A DNA stretch of 40,498 nt from DASVSE01 sp036399715 (GTDB taxonomy: Bacteria; Bacteroidota; Rhodothermia; Rhodothermales; Rubricoccaceae), in assembly GCA_036399715.1 (NCBI GenBank), contig DASWMO010000173.1, forward strand, positions 1-40,498, read 5' to 3'. A program made the translations under genes and the position numbers. The notes beneath the pieces were generated by a model, which worked only from the letters and a program-made list of their open reading frames with translations, searched no databases and was not told where the DNA came from. Of the stretch, positions 30,500 to 38,865 are shown one piece after another (position 1 is the stretch's first letter; each line of letters opens with the position of its first letter).

Positions 30500-33400
30500 T
30501 CAGAAGTCCAGTCCGACGGAGGCGTAGACGCGGACGTCGCCGAAGCGGCGGCCGTCGAAGGGAGCGGCCCAGTCGATGTGGAGCGGGTAGCCGAGAACGA
30601 CCGTGCGGAGGCCCGCGCCGGCGCCGAGGAGGAGGTCGTCAAGGACGCGCGGGAGGGCGGCTCCGGCCGAGTCGGTGGGCGTCTGGAAGACGTCGATGCG
30701 GCCGTCGGCGATGATGCCGGCGTCGAGGAAGGCTGTGGCCTGGAGGCGCGTGAGGGCGGGAAGCGGGAGCGTGCCCGGGACGAGGGCGGCGAGAAGCGGC
30801 AGGCGGACCTCGGCGTTGGCGAGGGCGAAGCGGTCGCCGGCGGCCTCGTTGAAGCCGAAGCCGCGGAGCGGCAGGACGGGCGTGGCGAAGACGAAGTCGT
30901 CGGGGCCCTCGACGGGCAGGCTGCCGAGGCGCGGGTTGAGCCACGTCTGCACGCCGGCGGCGTAGAAGCGCTGCGGGTCCGGCCCGACCGACAGGCCGGC
31001 CGAGGCGCGGAGGGCGAGCGTCGCGCCGGGGACGGCCGCAACGGGCACGTAGCGCCGCGCGTCACCCAGGACGGTCCCGAAAAATGCGTCGGGCCCGACG
31101 GCGACGGCGAGGCCGGCCGCGGCGCGTCCGCCGCGGCGCGGGCCGAAACGGTCGAACACGGTCCGGTCCTCGGTGACCGTGAGCCGCGGGACGACGAAGC
31201 GGCGCGTCCGGGCAGGCTCGGCGAGCTGGGCGAGGTCGGTGAGCGAGACGCCGAGCAGGCCAACCTCGGCGTCGAGGCGGCGCGTGCGGCTGAGCGGGTA
31301 GCGGACCGCGCCGACGAGGCCGTAGTTGCGGTAGCGGAAGACGGTCGAGTTCTGGAAGTCGGGGAGTTCGCGGGCGAGGTGGAAGCCGTCGAGCGAGACG
31401 TCGCGGCGGCCGCGGAGCGCGCGGAGGGAGAGGACATAGTCCGCGTTGCGGAGGTCGAGGACGAGGTTGGTCGCGAGCGCGACGCGCCAGTCGCCGAGGA
31501 CGTCGGAGAAGCGGACCTGCGTGATGCTCTGGACGCCGTAGACGGTGTCGTAGGAGCCCGCGGCGGTCACGACGTCGGGCGTGAAGCGGAGGCGGTAGCG
31601 GCGGGGGACGAGGCGGCCGAGGGCATCGCGGGCGTCGGTCGGCGGCGGTGGGCCGGCCGGCTCGGGGCGGGGACCGATGACGAAGGCAAGCCCGGCGAGC
31701 GAGTCGGGCGCGGCCAGGCCAGTACCGGGACGGCCGAGCGAGTCGAGGCGGGCCGTCCGGGACGAGTCGGCACGGGCGAGCAGGGCGGAGACGAGCGAGT
31801 CGAGGCGGGCGGCTTCGCGCGGGTCGAGGCGGCGCGGGCGGCGGCGCGCGTCGGGCGGGCGGGCGTCGGCGGCGTCGCGGAGAAACGGGTTTTCCCGCAG
31901 GCGGCGGTCCGAGGCGACGGCGAGGGCGGGCGTCTCGGGCGGCGGGGCCCCGCCGGAGCGGCGGAGGGCCCATACGGTCGGCGCGAGCGGTCCGGCGGGC
32001 ACGGCCCCGGACGCGGTCGAGTCGCCGCCCGCGCCCCGGCCGGCCGTGAGCGGGTCGCGGAGGAAGTAGACGGACGGGCGGCCGGCGTCGAGGGCGAGGA
32101 GCGCGGCGCGGCGGCCGTCGCGGGAGAGCGAGACGCCGAGCGCGCCGGTGACGAGGTCGGTGAGTGGGCGCACCACCCCGCCGGGTTCGAGTTCGTAGAG
32201 GTTGGCGACGCCGTTTCGGTCGCTGAGGAAGACGACGCGTTCGCGGCCCGTGTCGTCGCGGGCGACCGCGGCGTCGGTGTCGTCGGCGAGCGGATCGGCG
32301 GTGAGGCGGGCGAGCGTTCCTGTCGCGAGCGTGAGGCGGTAGAGGCTCGTCGGCGTGCGGCCGAGGGCGCGCACGTCGAGGCGGCCCGCGGTGGCGGCGT
32401 CGGTGTCGTCGGTCCCGAGCGCGAGGGCGTCGCCGCGGTCCGAGTGGAAGACGAGCGAGCGGCCGTCGGGCGCCCACGCCGGGGCGTGGTCCGCGTAGAG
32501 GTCGCGCGTGAGGTTGACGGCGTCGCCGGTCTCGGGGTGGATCAGGAACAGGTCCGACTGCGCGCCGACAGTCGCCTCGGCGGCGAGGCGCTCACCGTCG
32601 GGGCTCCACGCGAGCGCGAGGACGGCATCGAGGCCGCGCGGGCGGACGAGGCGGACGGTCCCGGTCGCGACGTCGACGAACGCGATGGCGTCCGAGGGGC
32701 CGGACGTGACAGCGACGGCGAGCGTGCGCCCGTCGGGGCTCCACGCGAGGCCGGCTGAGGCGAGGCGGAACGACTCGAAGGCGGCCGCGGCCTGCCCGGC
32801 GACGAGGACGCGCGGCGCGGCGTCGCCCGTCGTCTCGGCCAGGAGCACGTCGAAGGTCCCCTCGCGGGCGGCGACGACGGCGACGCGGTCGCCGAGCGGC
32901 GACAGCACGGGGCGGCCGTTGTAGAGCGTGCCCGTCCGGCGGGCGGTCAGGAGCGGGCGCGCGATCTCCGAGACGGCGTCGCGGGCCGCAGCCTCGGGAA
33001 AGTGGACCGGCCGCAGGGCCGCCTGCCAGCGGTCGGAGAGGTCGGCGACGGAGAGGCCCGTCGCCTCGCGGATCGCGCCCGGCACGTCGCGGCCGACGCG
33101 GAGGCGGCCGAGGATCTCGGTGATCTTCTCGCGGCCATACTCGGCGGCGACGAAGTCCCAGAAGGCCTGCCCGCCGCGGTAGGCGTCGTAGCCCGCGAGG
33201 CGGTCCGCGGGCGGGAGCGCGCCGTCGATGAGCGCGTCGCGGACGTAGCTGTCGCTCGCGGTGTCCCACCCGAGTGCGGCGTACTCCGCGAGGCCCTCGT
33301 TGAACCACAGGGGGATGCGGAGGCGGAGGCCGCTGCGGATGAGCGCCTGGACCGACCCGCCGTAGACGAGCGCGTTGAGGACCGCGTGGACCATCTCGTG

Positions 33401-33838
33401 GTGGATCACGCGGCGGAACTGCCGGAGGTCGCCCGTGAACGGGACGGCGATGCGGTTCTTGAAGCCCTCGGTGACGCCCCCGATGCCGTCTGCCCCGACG
33501 GGCAGGTCGGCGACGTTGGTGACGGCGAAGGCCGCGGCCGTCGGGTAGACGACGAGCGGGATCCTCGACGTCACGCCTTCGCCGAAGAGGGCGGCCGTCT
33601 CGGCGTAGGCGTCCTCGGCGGCCTCGGCGGCGAAGGCGGCGAGGACGTACCCGCTGGCGCCGCGGCCGTCGCGCTCGTAGAAGTAGACGTCCACGTGGTC
33701 CGTCTGGACGCGGCGCCACTCGGGCGACTCGTAGCGGACGCGGTTCTGGCCGAACGCGAAGTACTGCGCCCGCGCCGGGGCGGCGAGGCCGCACACGGCG
33801 AGGACGGCGAGCAGGACGAGGCGCGAGGCGAGCGGCAT
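30500..33838 (-). CDS. Fusion of zinc metalloprotease-like domain, TolB-like propeller and surface-antigen beta-barrel
   Basis: The 1112-residue exported protein starts at ATG 33838 with a signal peptide cleaved near PARAQ. Residues about 40-290 form a gluzincin-like peptidase (peptidase MA type): HHEMVHAVL gives H147-E148-x-x-H151, and FNEGLAEYAALG supplies the third ligand glutamate. Residues about 310-640 carry PD40/TolB-type blades (LAWSPDGRTLAVAV, LAWSPDGERLAAEA, PAWAPDGRSLVFHSDRG, VFLSDRNGVANLYEL). A Pro/Arg/Ala-rich linker follows. The last 350 residues have the aromatic-alternating strands of a BamA/TamA-type outer-membrane barrel (GFGFNEAAGDRFALANAEVRL and terminal RVYASVGLDF). Active-site residues are intact. 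It is probably an outer-membrane protease or assembly factor; substrate unknown. Confidence 0.85.
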   Translation of the reverse strand: MPLASRLVLLAVLAVCGLAAPARAQYFAFGQNRVRYESPEWRRVQTDHVDVYFYERDGRGASGYVLAAFAAEAAEDAYAETAALFGEGVTSRIPLVVYPTAAAFAVTNVADLPVGADGIGGVTEGFKNRIAVPFTGDLRQFRRVIHHEMVHAVLNALVYGGSVQALIRSGLRLRIPLWFNEGLAEYAALGWDTASDSYVRDALIDGALPPADRLAGYDAYRGGQAFWDFVAAEYGREKITEILGRLRVGRDVPGAIREATGLSVADLSDRWQAALRPVHFPEAAARDAVSEIARPLLTARRTGTLYNGRPVLSPLGDRVAVVAAREGTFDVLLAETTGDAAPRVLVAGQAAAAFESFRLASAGLAWSPDGRTLAVAVTSGPSDAIAFVDVATGTVRLVRPRGLDAVLALAWSPDGERLAAEATVGAQSDLFLIHPETGDAVNLTRDLYADHAPAWAPDGRSLVFHSDRGDALALGTDDTDAATAGRLDVRALGRTPTSLYRLTLATGTLARLTADPLADDTDAAVARDDTGRERVVFLSDRNGVANLYELEPGGVVRPLTDLVTGALGVSLSRDGRRAALLALDAGRPSVYFLRDPLTAGRGAGGDSTASGAVPAGPLAPTVWALRRSGGAPPPETPALAVASDRRLRENPFLRDAADARPPDARRRPRRLDPREAARLDSLVSALLARADSSRTARLDSLGRPGTGLAAPDSLAGLAFVIGPRPEPAGPPPPTDARDALGRLVPRRYRLRFTPDVVTAAGSYDTVYGVQSITQVRFSDVLGDWRVALATNLVLDLRNADYVLSLRALRGRRDVSLDGFHLARELPDFQNSTVFRYRNYGLVGAVRYPLSRTRRLDAEVGLLGVSLTDLAQLAEPARTRRFVVPRLTVTEDRTVFDRFGPRRGGRAAAGLAVAVGPDAFFGTVLGDARRYVPVAAVPGATLALRASAGLSVGPDPQRFYAAGVQTWLNPRLGSLPVEGPDDFVFATPVLPLRGFGFNEAAGDRFALANAEVRLPLLAALVPGTLPLPALTRLQATAFLDAGIIADGRIDVFQTPTDSAGAALPRVLDDLLLGAGAGLRTVVLGYPLHIDWAAPFDGRRFGDVRVYASVGLDF

Positions 33839-33875
33839 AGTGCAGGCTAGGCCCGCAGCGCCCGCACGGCAAGCG

Positions 33876-34436
33876 TCATTGCGCGTCCCCGTGGTCTGGC
33901 GTGCCGCGGGGCGATCTGGGCCCCGCCTCGGCTTCAGGAGGGACGAGCCTGTACACGGTCTGGCGCGTGTTCAGGGCACCATCGAGCAGGCCGTTCGCGA
34001 GGCCGCCGGGGGCGCACAGGGCTCCGATGACTATCCCCGACTGAAGCATGTCGGATCCGTCGCCCCCGTAGGCTTTGCTCAGCAGCGCGCCGAACAGGAA
34101 ACCGGCCCCGGCCACCTTACCGGCTCCGACGAGCGCGCGGCGCACGACCCCACGCGCCCCGTCGAAGACAGCGACGGAGGCCACATTTACAGTCGGGACG
34201 GTGACGGCACGCGCGCTCGCGGTCCACGTTGTCGAGTCGGGCCGGAGGAACACAACCTCGCCGCGGTACTGGGCGCCCGAGACGAGTGTGATGTCGGCCT
34301 GCCGACCAACGACGGCCGCCTCGACGCGCCGGACGGCGACGGGGTCGGAGGCGTCGACCGTGACCGTCGTAGATGCGCAGCCGGCGAGCGGCGCGGCACA
34401 CCAGACGGCGAGGACGAGGCGGGCGAGGTGGGGCAT
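33876..34436 (-). CDS. Lipoprotein of unknown function, tandem copy 2
   Basis: This 186-residue protein starts at ATG 34436 (MPHLARLVLAVWCAAPLAGC, lipobox LAGC). It has the block ADITLVSGAQYRGEVVFLRPDSTTWT and VPTVNVASVAVFDGARG, a small beta domain reminiscent of SH3-like or Sm-like folds. A glycine-rich hydrophobic pair of helices follows (LVGAGKVAGAGFLFGALL and SGIVIGALCAPGGLANGLL). The gene at 34487-35050 encodes a paralog with the same order of elements. Both end in GDAQ, and similarity continues into the untranslated bases after the stop codon. Function unknown. Confidence 0.75.
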   Translation of the reverse strand: MPHLARLVLAVWCAAPLAGCASTTVTVDASDPVAVRRVEAAVVGRQADITLVSGAQYRGEVVFLRPDSTTWTASARAVTVPTVNVASVAVFDGARGVVRRALVGAGKVAGAGFLFGALLSKAYGGDGSDMLQSGIVIGALCAPGGLANGLLDGALNTRQTVYRLVPPEAEAGPRSPRGTPDHGDAQ

Positions 34437-34486
34437 CACAGGTGGCGTAGGTGCAGAGCAGACCTGCGGCGCCTGCGCGGCATGCG

Positions 34487-35050
34487 TCATTGCGCGTCTC
34501 CGTCCGCAGCGTCTGGTTCGCCGTCTTGTTCAGGCGGTGCGACGCTCTCCTCGGGCGCCGCGTCGACGAAGACGTACTCGTTGCGGCGGCCTGCGATGGC
34601 ACCGCCGAGGAGGCCGTAGATGGCTCCGCCCGGCAAGCAGACCGCACCAGCGAGAAGGCTGCCCTGAATGCTCTCGCCTCTGTCACGGTCGAACGTGTCT
34701 GCAAAGTAGACGCCAGCGGCGAAGCAGGTCCCGAAGCCGATTCCAGCCCCGATGAGTGCACCGCGCGTGAGCGCCCGCCGCCGGTTGTCGGTCACGAGCA
34801 GGCGCACGTCATCCGTCGGGACGGCGAAAACGCCGGCCTCTTCCTCCCACGCCGTCGAGTCGAGGCGCAGGAAGGCGATGCGGCCGCGGTAGAGATCGCC
34901 CGAGACGAGCGTGATGTCCGCCTCACGGCCGGCGACGCGCGACTGGACGCGCGCGAGCGCCGCCGTGTCGGTCGCCTCGACGATCCGCGTCGTGGTGCAG
35001 CCGACGAGCGGGAGCGCGAAAAGGGCGGCGAGGACGGCGAGACGGGGCAT
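34487..35050 (-). CDS. Lipoprotein of unknown function, tandem copy 1
   Basis: The 187-residue paralog of the next gene downstream starts at ATG 35050 with lipobox LVGC. It shares ADITLVSGDLYRGRIAFLRLDSTAWE, VPTDDVRLLVTDNRR and the hydrophobic glycine-rich region GALIGAGIGFGTCFAAGVYF with LLAGAVCLPGGAIYGLLGG. The C-terminus is acidic and ends GDAQ. The glycine-zipper-like segments may insert in the membrane. No catalytic motif. The two genes are 50 bases apart. Confidence 0.75.
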   Translation of the reverse strand: MPRLAVLAALFALPLVGCTTTRIVEATDTAALARVQSRVAGREADITLVSGDLYRGRIAFLRLDSTAWEEEAGVFAVPTDDVRLLVTDNRRRALTRGALIGAGIGFGTCFAAGVYFADTFDRDRGESIQGSLLAGAVCLPGGAIYGLLGGAIAGRRNEYVFVDAAPEESVAPPEQDGEPDAADGDAQ

Positions 35051-35144
35051 GGGCGGGGACGTGTGTGGGCCGGAGTGTAGACCCGGCGTCGGGCACGCGG
35101 CCTGATCCGTCTGCACTATGCGCGACAGGCGAGCACGGCGCCCG

Positions 35145-36446
35145 TCAGGCCGTCCGCACCCAGCGCCAGAGATCGGCGAACGTCGCCTTCTTGCCCGTCA
35201 TCAGAATGCCGACGCGGTAGACGCGCGCCGCGACCCAGATCATCCCGACGAACGCCGCCGCGAGCAGCGCGAGCGACGCAGCGATCTGCCACGCCGGCAC
35301 GTCCGTTACGGACATCCGGACGACCATTAGCACAGGCGACGAGACGGGAAAGAGCGACAGGAAGACCGAGAGCGGCGCGTCGGGCTGGCTGAGGACGGCG
35401 GGCAGGAACAGCATCGGGAGCATGATGGGCAGCATCACGGGCACCTGGAGCGTCTGCGCGTCGGACTCCTGGTCCACGGCGCTGCCGATGGCGGCGAAGA
35501 CGGCGGCGAAGAGGAGGTAGCCGCCACAGAAGTAGGCCACGAAGGCCACGAGCAGGCCCGGCGCGAAGGCCGCCGAGAGCGCGGCCGGATCGATTGCCAG
35601 GTCCGGCGCGCCAGCCGTGCCCGCCGCCATCCCGGCCGCGGGCATCGCCGCCTCGGGCGCGAAGGCGAGCAGGAGCGGCCCGACAGCTGCCGCGGCCGCC
35701 GCCATCAGCACGCCCCACCCGACGAGCTGCGTCAGCCCGACGGCCCCGATGCCGAGCACCTTGCCCATGAGCAGCTCGAACGGCCGCACGCTGGACGCGA
35801 TGACCTCGACGATGCGGTTGGACTTTTCCTCGATCACGCCGCGCATCACCATCGCGCCGTACAGCAGGACCGCGATGTAGATCAGGAATGCGAGCACGTT
35901 GGCGACGAGCAGCTGCACGAGCGCGCCGTCGGCCGCGTCGCCGTCCTCGCTGACGGATACCTGGTCCATCCCGACGCGCGCGTCGAGGAGCGCCACGACG
36001 GCCGGCGAGGCGCCCGCCCGGCGCACGCGCTCGGCGCGGACGGCCTCGCGGACGGCCTCGCCGAGGACGGTCATCTCGTCGAGGCCGCTGCCGCGGCTGA
36101 AGTAGCGCGCCCGCGCGCTCCCGTCGAGCACGCCGGGCGCGAGCACGAGAAAACCCCCGAGGCGGCCGGCGAGGACCGAGTCGCGCAAGGCGTCGGGCTC
36201 GGCCTGCGTCTCGAAGGCCGTGAACGACGGCGGCAGGGCGGTCGCGACCGAGTCCGCAAGGACACCCGTCGCGTCGAGGACGGCGACCGTCTGCGGCGCG
36301 TCGCCGCCGCCGAGGGAGAACGTCACGAACGGGAGCGCGAGCACGGCGACCGCGAGCGCGGGCGTGAGCAGCGTCGTCGCGATAAACCACGGCGAGCGGA
36401 CGCGGCGGACGTACTCGCTCGACGCGATGAGGGCGATGGGAGACAC
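35145..36446 (-). CDS. ABC transporter permease (NatB/ABC-2 type)
   Basis: The 433-residue permease starts at GTG 36446 (SPIALIASSEYVRRVRSPWF) with the NatB-type first helix FIATTLLTPALAVAVLALPFV. A large extracytoplasmic domain (about 45-190) precedes five further helices, including VLAFLIYIAVLLYGAMVMRG, VEEKSNR-like VIEEKSNRIVEVIASSVRPFELLMGK, GLLVAFVAYFCGGYLLFAA and VMLPIMLPMLFLPAVL. VIEEKSNRIVE is the hallmark of the NatB/YhaP group. The partner ATPase gene lies 32 bases upstream. Export of Na+ (NatAB) or of a small molecule is possible; the substrate cannot be decided. Confidence 0.88.
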   Translation of the reverse strand: MSPIALIASSEYVRRVRSPWFIATTLLTPALAVAVLALPFVTFSLGGGDAPQTVAVLDATGVLADSVATALPPSFTAFETQAEPDALRDSVLAGRLGGFLVLAPGVLDGSARARYFSRGSGLDEMTVLGEAVREAVRAERVRRAGASPAVVALLDARVGMDQVSVSEDGDAADGALVQLLVANVLAFLIYIAVLLYGAMVMRGVIEEKSNRIVEVIASSVRPFELLMGKVLGIGAVGLTQLVGWGVLMAAAAAAVGPLLLAFAPEAAMPAAGMAAGTAGAPDLAIDPAALSAAFAPGLLVAFVAYFCGGYLLFAAVFAAIGSAVDQESDAQTLQVPVMLPIMLPMLFLPAVLSQPDAPLSVFLSLFPVSSPVLMVVRMSVTDVPAWQIAASLALLAAAFVGMIWVAARVYRVGILMTGKKATFADLWRWVRTA

Positions 36447-36478
36447 GGGGCGGGGTGAATGCGTGGAGGCGCGGGGCG

Positions 36479-37405
36479 TTACGCCTCGCCGACGGCGTGG
36501 CGGAAGATCTCGTCGAGGGGCGGCTCGTGGACGTCGAAGCGGTCGACGTCGGTCGCCCCGGCGAGGGCGGCGTCGAGGACGCGCCGCGGCGGCGTGGCGG
36601 CGTCGAGGCGGAGCGTGGCCTGGCCGGCGCTGCGGCGCAGCACGCGCAGGCCCGGCTCGCCGCCCGAGGCCGGATCGACGAGCGCGTCCAGCCACGCGTC
36701 CGGGCCGGACCATGCGACCGAGACCGTGTCGCGGCCGTAGCGCTGCTTGACCTCGCGGAGCGGGCCCGCGAGCACGACGCGCCCGCGGGCCATCATCACC
36801 ACGTCGTCGCAGAGCGCCTCGACCGACTCCATGCGGTGGCTGGCGAACACGACCGTCCGGCCCGCCGCGCGCAGCTCGGCGATGACGGATTCGAGCACGT
36901 CGGCGTTGATCGGGTCCAGCCCCGAGAACGGCTCGTCGAGCACGACGAGGTCGGGCTCGTGGACGACGGTCGCGATAAACTGGACCTTCTGCTGCATGCC
37001 CTTCGAGAGGTCCTCGGTCTTGCGGCCCCACCACGAGGCGGCGTCGAAGCGGTCCAGCCAGCGCTTGACGGCGGCCGTCGCGTCCGGCCGGGACATGCCC
37101 TTGAGGCGCGCGAGGTAGACGAGCTGCTCGCCGACGCGGAGCTTGCGGTACAGGCCGCGCTCCTCGGGCAGGTAGCCCATCCGCCGCTGGCTCGCCGGCC
37201 CGACCGTCTCGCCGCCGAGCGTCACGCGGCCCGCGTCGGGCGTCGTGATGGCGGTCACCATGCGGAGCGTGGACGTCTTGCCGGCGCCGTTCGGCCCGAG
37301 CAGCCCGACGAGGCGCCCGGGCTCGGCCGAGAATGAGACGCCGTCGACGGCCGCCGTCTGACCGTACCGCTTGGTCACGTTTTCGAGACAGAGAACGGGG
37401 GACAT
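36479..37405 (-). CDS. ABC transporter ATP-binding protein (NatA-like)
   Basis: The 308-residue ATPase starts at ATG 37405. Walker A is LLGPNGAGKTSTLRMV, the Q-loop region YLPEERGLYRKLRVGEQL, the signature LSKGMQQKVQF, Walker B LVVLDEPFSGLDPI and the H-loop FASHRME. The PEERGLY motif and the C-terminal extension of about 80 residues ending DEIFRHAVGEA are typical of NatA-type exporters. It is transcribed with the permease, from the TAGCTTGG box 57 bases upstream. An upstream in-frame extension has no family support. Confidence 0.92.
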   Translation of the reverse strand: MSPVLCLENVTKRYGQTAAVDGVSFSAEPGRLVGLLGPNGAGKTSTLRMVTAITTPDAGRVTLGGETVGPASQRRMGYLPEERGLYRKLRVGEQLVYLARLKGMSRPDATAAVKRWLDRFDAASWWGRKTEDLSKGMQQKVQFIATVVHEPDLVVLDEPFSGLDPINADVLESVIAELRAAGRTVVFASHRMESVEALCDDVVMMARGRVVLAGPLREVKQRYGRDTVSVAWSGPDAWLDALVDPASGGEPGLRVLRRSAGQATLRLDAATPPRRVLDAALAGATDVDRFDVHEPPLDEIFRHAVGEA

Positions 37406-37461
37406 TTCGGCGCGGGCGGGAGTCGGAACGGGCACGGCAGGGCGTGGGGCTCTGCCTGCCT

Positions 37462-37469
37462 CCAAGCTA
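37462..37469 (-). promoter_or_regulatory. -7 promoter box of the ABC transporter operon
   Basis: TAGCTTGG on the minus strand, 57 bases before the ATPase ATG. It lies only 6 bases from the start of the divergent plus-strand gene at 37475, so the two promoters must overlap. Confidence 0.45.
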
Positions 37470-37474
37470 CCCCG

Positions 37475-38218
37475 ATGGACCGCTCCGCCCGATTCGCCCG
37501 CCCCGTCCCCGCCTCGCGGCTTGCCGCCGGCGCCCTCCCGCACCTCGCCCCCGACGCGCGGCGTCCGCGGGCCGTGCCCGCTGCACCGTCGTGGAGCCGC
37601 CCGGGGCGGCTGGCGTCGGCCCTCGAAACCGTCGTCGCGGGCGTCGCGATCGTCGTCGCGGGCGCGCTCGCCGGGACGCTCCTCGCCGGCTGCGACTCGG
37701 ACGGGTTCGGCATCGGAGACTACCGCGGCACGATCCAGGTGGACGGGAGCACGGCGCCGGTCGAGGGCGAGGCCGTCTACACGGTCGTCGAGACGGTCCG
37801 CGGGCCGCGCTTCGTGCTCGGCCTGTTCACGGGCAGCCTGACGGACAGCGACCGCGACGACTACGACTTCGCCGCCCTCCGCCGCGACGGCGGCCGCCCG
37901 GGCGTCGGCGCGTACTCGGTCACGACCGAGGGCGCCGGAACGCGGGCGTTTACCGCCAGCTACGCCCGTGTCGCCGACGCCGACGACCCCGAGGAGGTGG
38001 CCGGCTCAGTCTTCCGCGCGACGGAGGGCGTCCTGACGGTCACGCAGGTGGACGACTTCGGCTTCGTCTCGGGCACGTTCCGGTTCTCCGGCGACGGCAG
38101 CCGCGTCGAGAACCCGCGCACGCGCGTCACGGGCGAGGTCTCGGGCACGTTTGAGGCGCGCTACGAGAGCCCCGAGACGCTCCGCAGCCTCGGCGTCGAC
38201 ATCGGCCTCGACGACTGA
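37475..38218 (+). CDS. Lipoprotein of unknown function
   Basis: This 247-residue frame starts at ATG 37475. It has a hydrophobic stretch TVVAGVAIVVAGALAGTLLAGC with the lipobox cysteine at residue 73, far from the start. An in-frame GTG at 37574 would place it at residue 40, a more normal signal peptide, so the true start may be there. The mature part is beta-rich: YRGTIQVDGSTAPVEGEAVY, FVLGLFTGSLTDSDRDDYDF, DDFGFVSGTFRFSGDGSRVE and VTGEVSGTFEARYES, resembling small lipocalin-like or DUF6252-type proteins. The stop TGA is followed after 17 bases by a 21-bp tandem repeat array, open in the same frame. Function unknown. Confidence 0.75.
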   Translation: MDRSARFARPVPASRLAAGALPHLAPDARRPRAVPAAPSWSRPGRLASALETVVAGVAIVVAGALAGTLLAGCDSDGFGIGDYRGTIQVDGSTAPVEGEAVYTVVETVRGPRFVLGLFTGSLTDSDRDDYDFAALRRDGGRPGVGAYSVTTEGAGTRAFTASYARVADADDPEEVAGSVFRATEGVLTVTQVDDFGFVSGTFRFSGDGSRVENPRTRVTGEVSGTFEARYESPETLRSLGVDIGLDD

Positions 38219-38235
38219 GCCGGCGCGGGCAGGTC

Positions 38236-38484
38236 CGGAACGGCACCGGACCGAGGTGGAATGCCTCGGGACACTGACGGGGTGTCAGGTGACGGAGGCG
38301 GGATGCCGCGTGACATGGCCGCGAAGCCACGTAACACGGACGGGATGTCATGTTACACGGGTGAGATGGCCCGTGACCGAGGCGAAATGCCTCGTGACGT
38401 GCTCGGGATGCCCCGTGACATAAGCGGGATGCCTCGTGACGTAGGCGAAACGCCGCGTGACCGAGGCGGGATGCCGCCGGATCC
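38236..38484. repeat. Degenerate tandem array with 21-bp period (array B)
   Basis: About twelve consecutive units of exactly 21 bp share the plus-strand pattern CGGGATGCC-N-CGTGAC-N3-GG. The best units are 38299-38319, 38404-38424, 38425-38445 and 38446-38466; the first, at 38236-38256, is the most diverged. The array fills the convergent gap between the lipoprotein gene (stop at 38218) and the small gene ending at 38497. Its base composition is lower in GC than flanking genes. An open frame through it would encode a heptad close to GMPRD-x-x, in frame with the lipoprotein after its TGA, but there is no other sign of translation. Confidence 0.82.
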
Positions 38485-38496
38485 GCCCGCGGCGCC

Positions 38497-38784
38497 TCAG
38501 AGCATCCCGACGCGGTCCTCGGGGATCGGGAGGACGTACTGCGTCTGCAGCGTCTCCTCGTGGACGCCGAGCTGGCCCGTCCCGCGGAAGTCGATCCGGA
38601 CGAGGCGCCCGACCGCCTCGACGACCTCGCCGATGCCGTAGAAGGCCGGTGCGGGGCCGTAGTAGACGAGCTCGCCCGCGATCGGCCGGCTCCGGCGCGC
38701 GCGCTGGTAGAACGGCGGCACGACCGGCAGCAGGTCCAGCCGGTACGCTGGGCGCGGGTTTGGGAAGGTCGGGGCGTCGGACAT
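38497..38784 (-). CDS. Small conserved-looking hypothetical protein, SH3-like
   Basis: The 95-residue protein starts at ATG 38784 (MSDAPTFPNPRPAYRLDLLP). It has VVPPFYQRARRSRPIAGELV, YYGPAPAFYGIGEVVEAVGR and LVRIDFRGTGQLGVHEETLQ, strands that suggest a small barrel of the SH3 type, and ends YVLPIPEDRVGML. Third-position GC is high, as for real genes here. It is divergent from the DUF4290-like gene, with an AT-rich patch (TAGTATAGAAT at about 38830-38840) between them that could hold both promoters. I do not recognise a family. Confidence 0.65.
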   Translation of the reverse strand: MSDAPTFPNPRPAYRLDLLPVVPPFYQRARRSRPIAGELVYYGPAPAFYGIGEVVEAVGRLVRIDFRGTGQLGVHEETLQTQYVLPIPEDRVGML

Positions 38785-38865
38785 CGACGGCGGGCGGTGG
38801 GCTAGAGAGAACCGCCGGGTGGGGGTCCGTAGTATAGAATCCCGTCTCCGCCCTCGCAGGTCCCG

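Noticed and set aside
28820..30502. Readthrough fusion of the barrel protein, array A and trigger factor in one frame
   Set aside because: The frame is open, but a TGA separates the genes, tig has its own promoter box and ATG, and long open frames are expected at this GC content.
38261..38641. A protein of GMPRD-type heptads encoded by array B and running into the antisense of the next gene
   Set aside because: The 21-bp period keeps every frame in heptads, and the frame continues into the antisense of the gene at 38497-38784. There is no promoter or start context, so I treat it as a DNA repeat.
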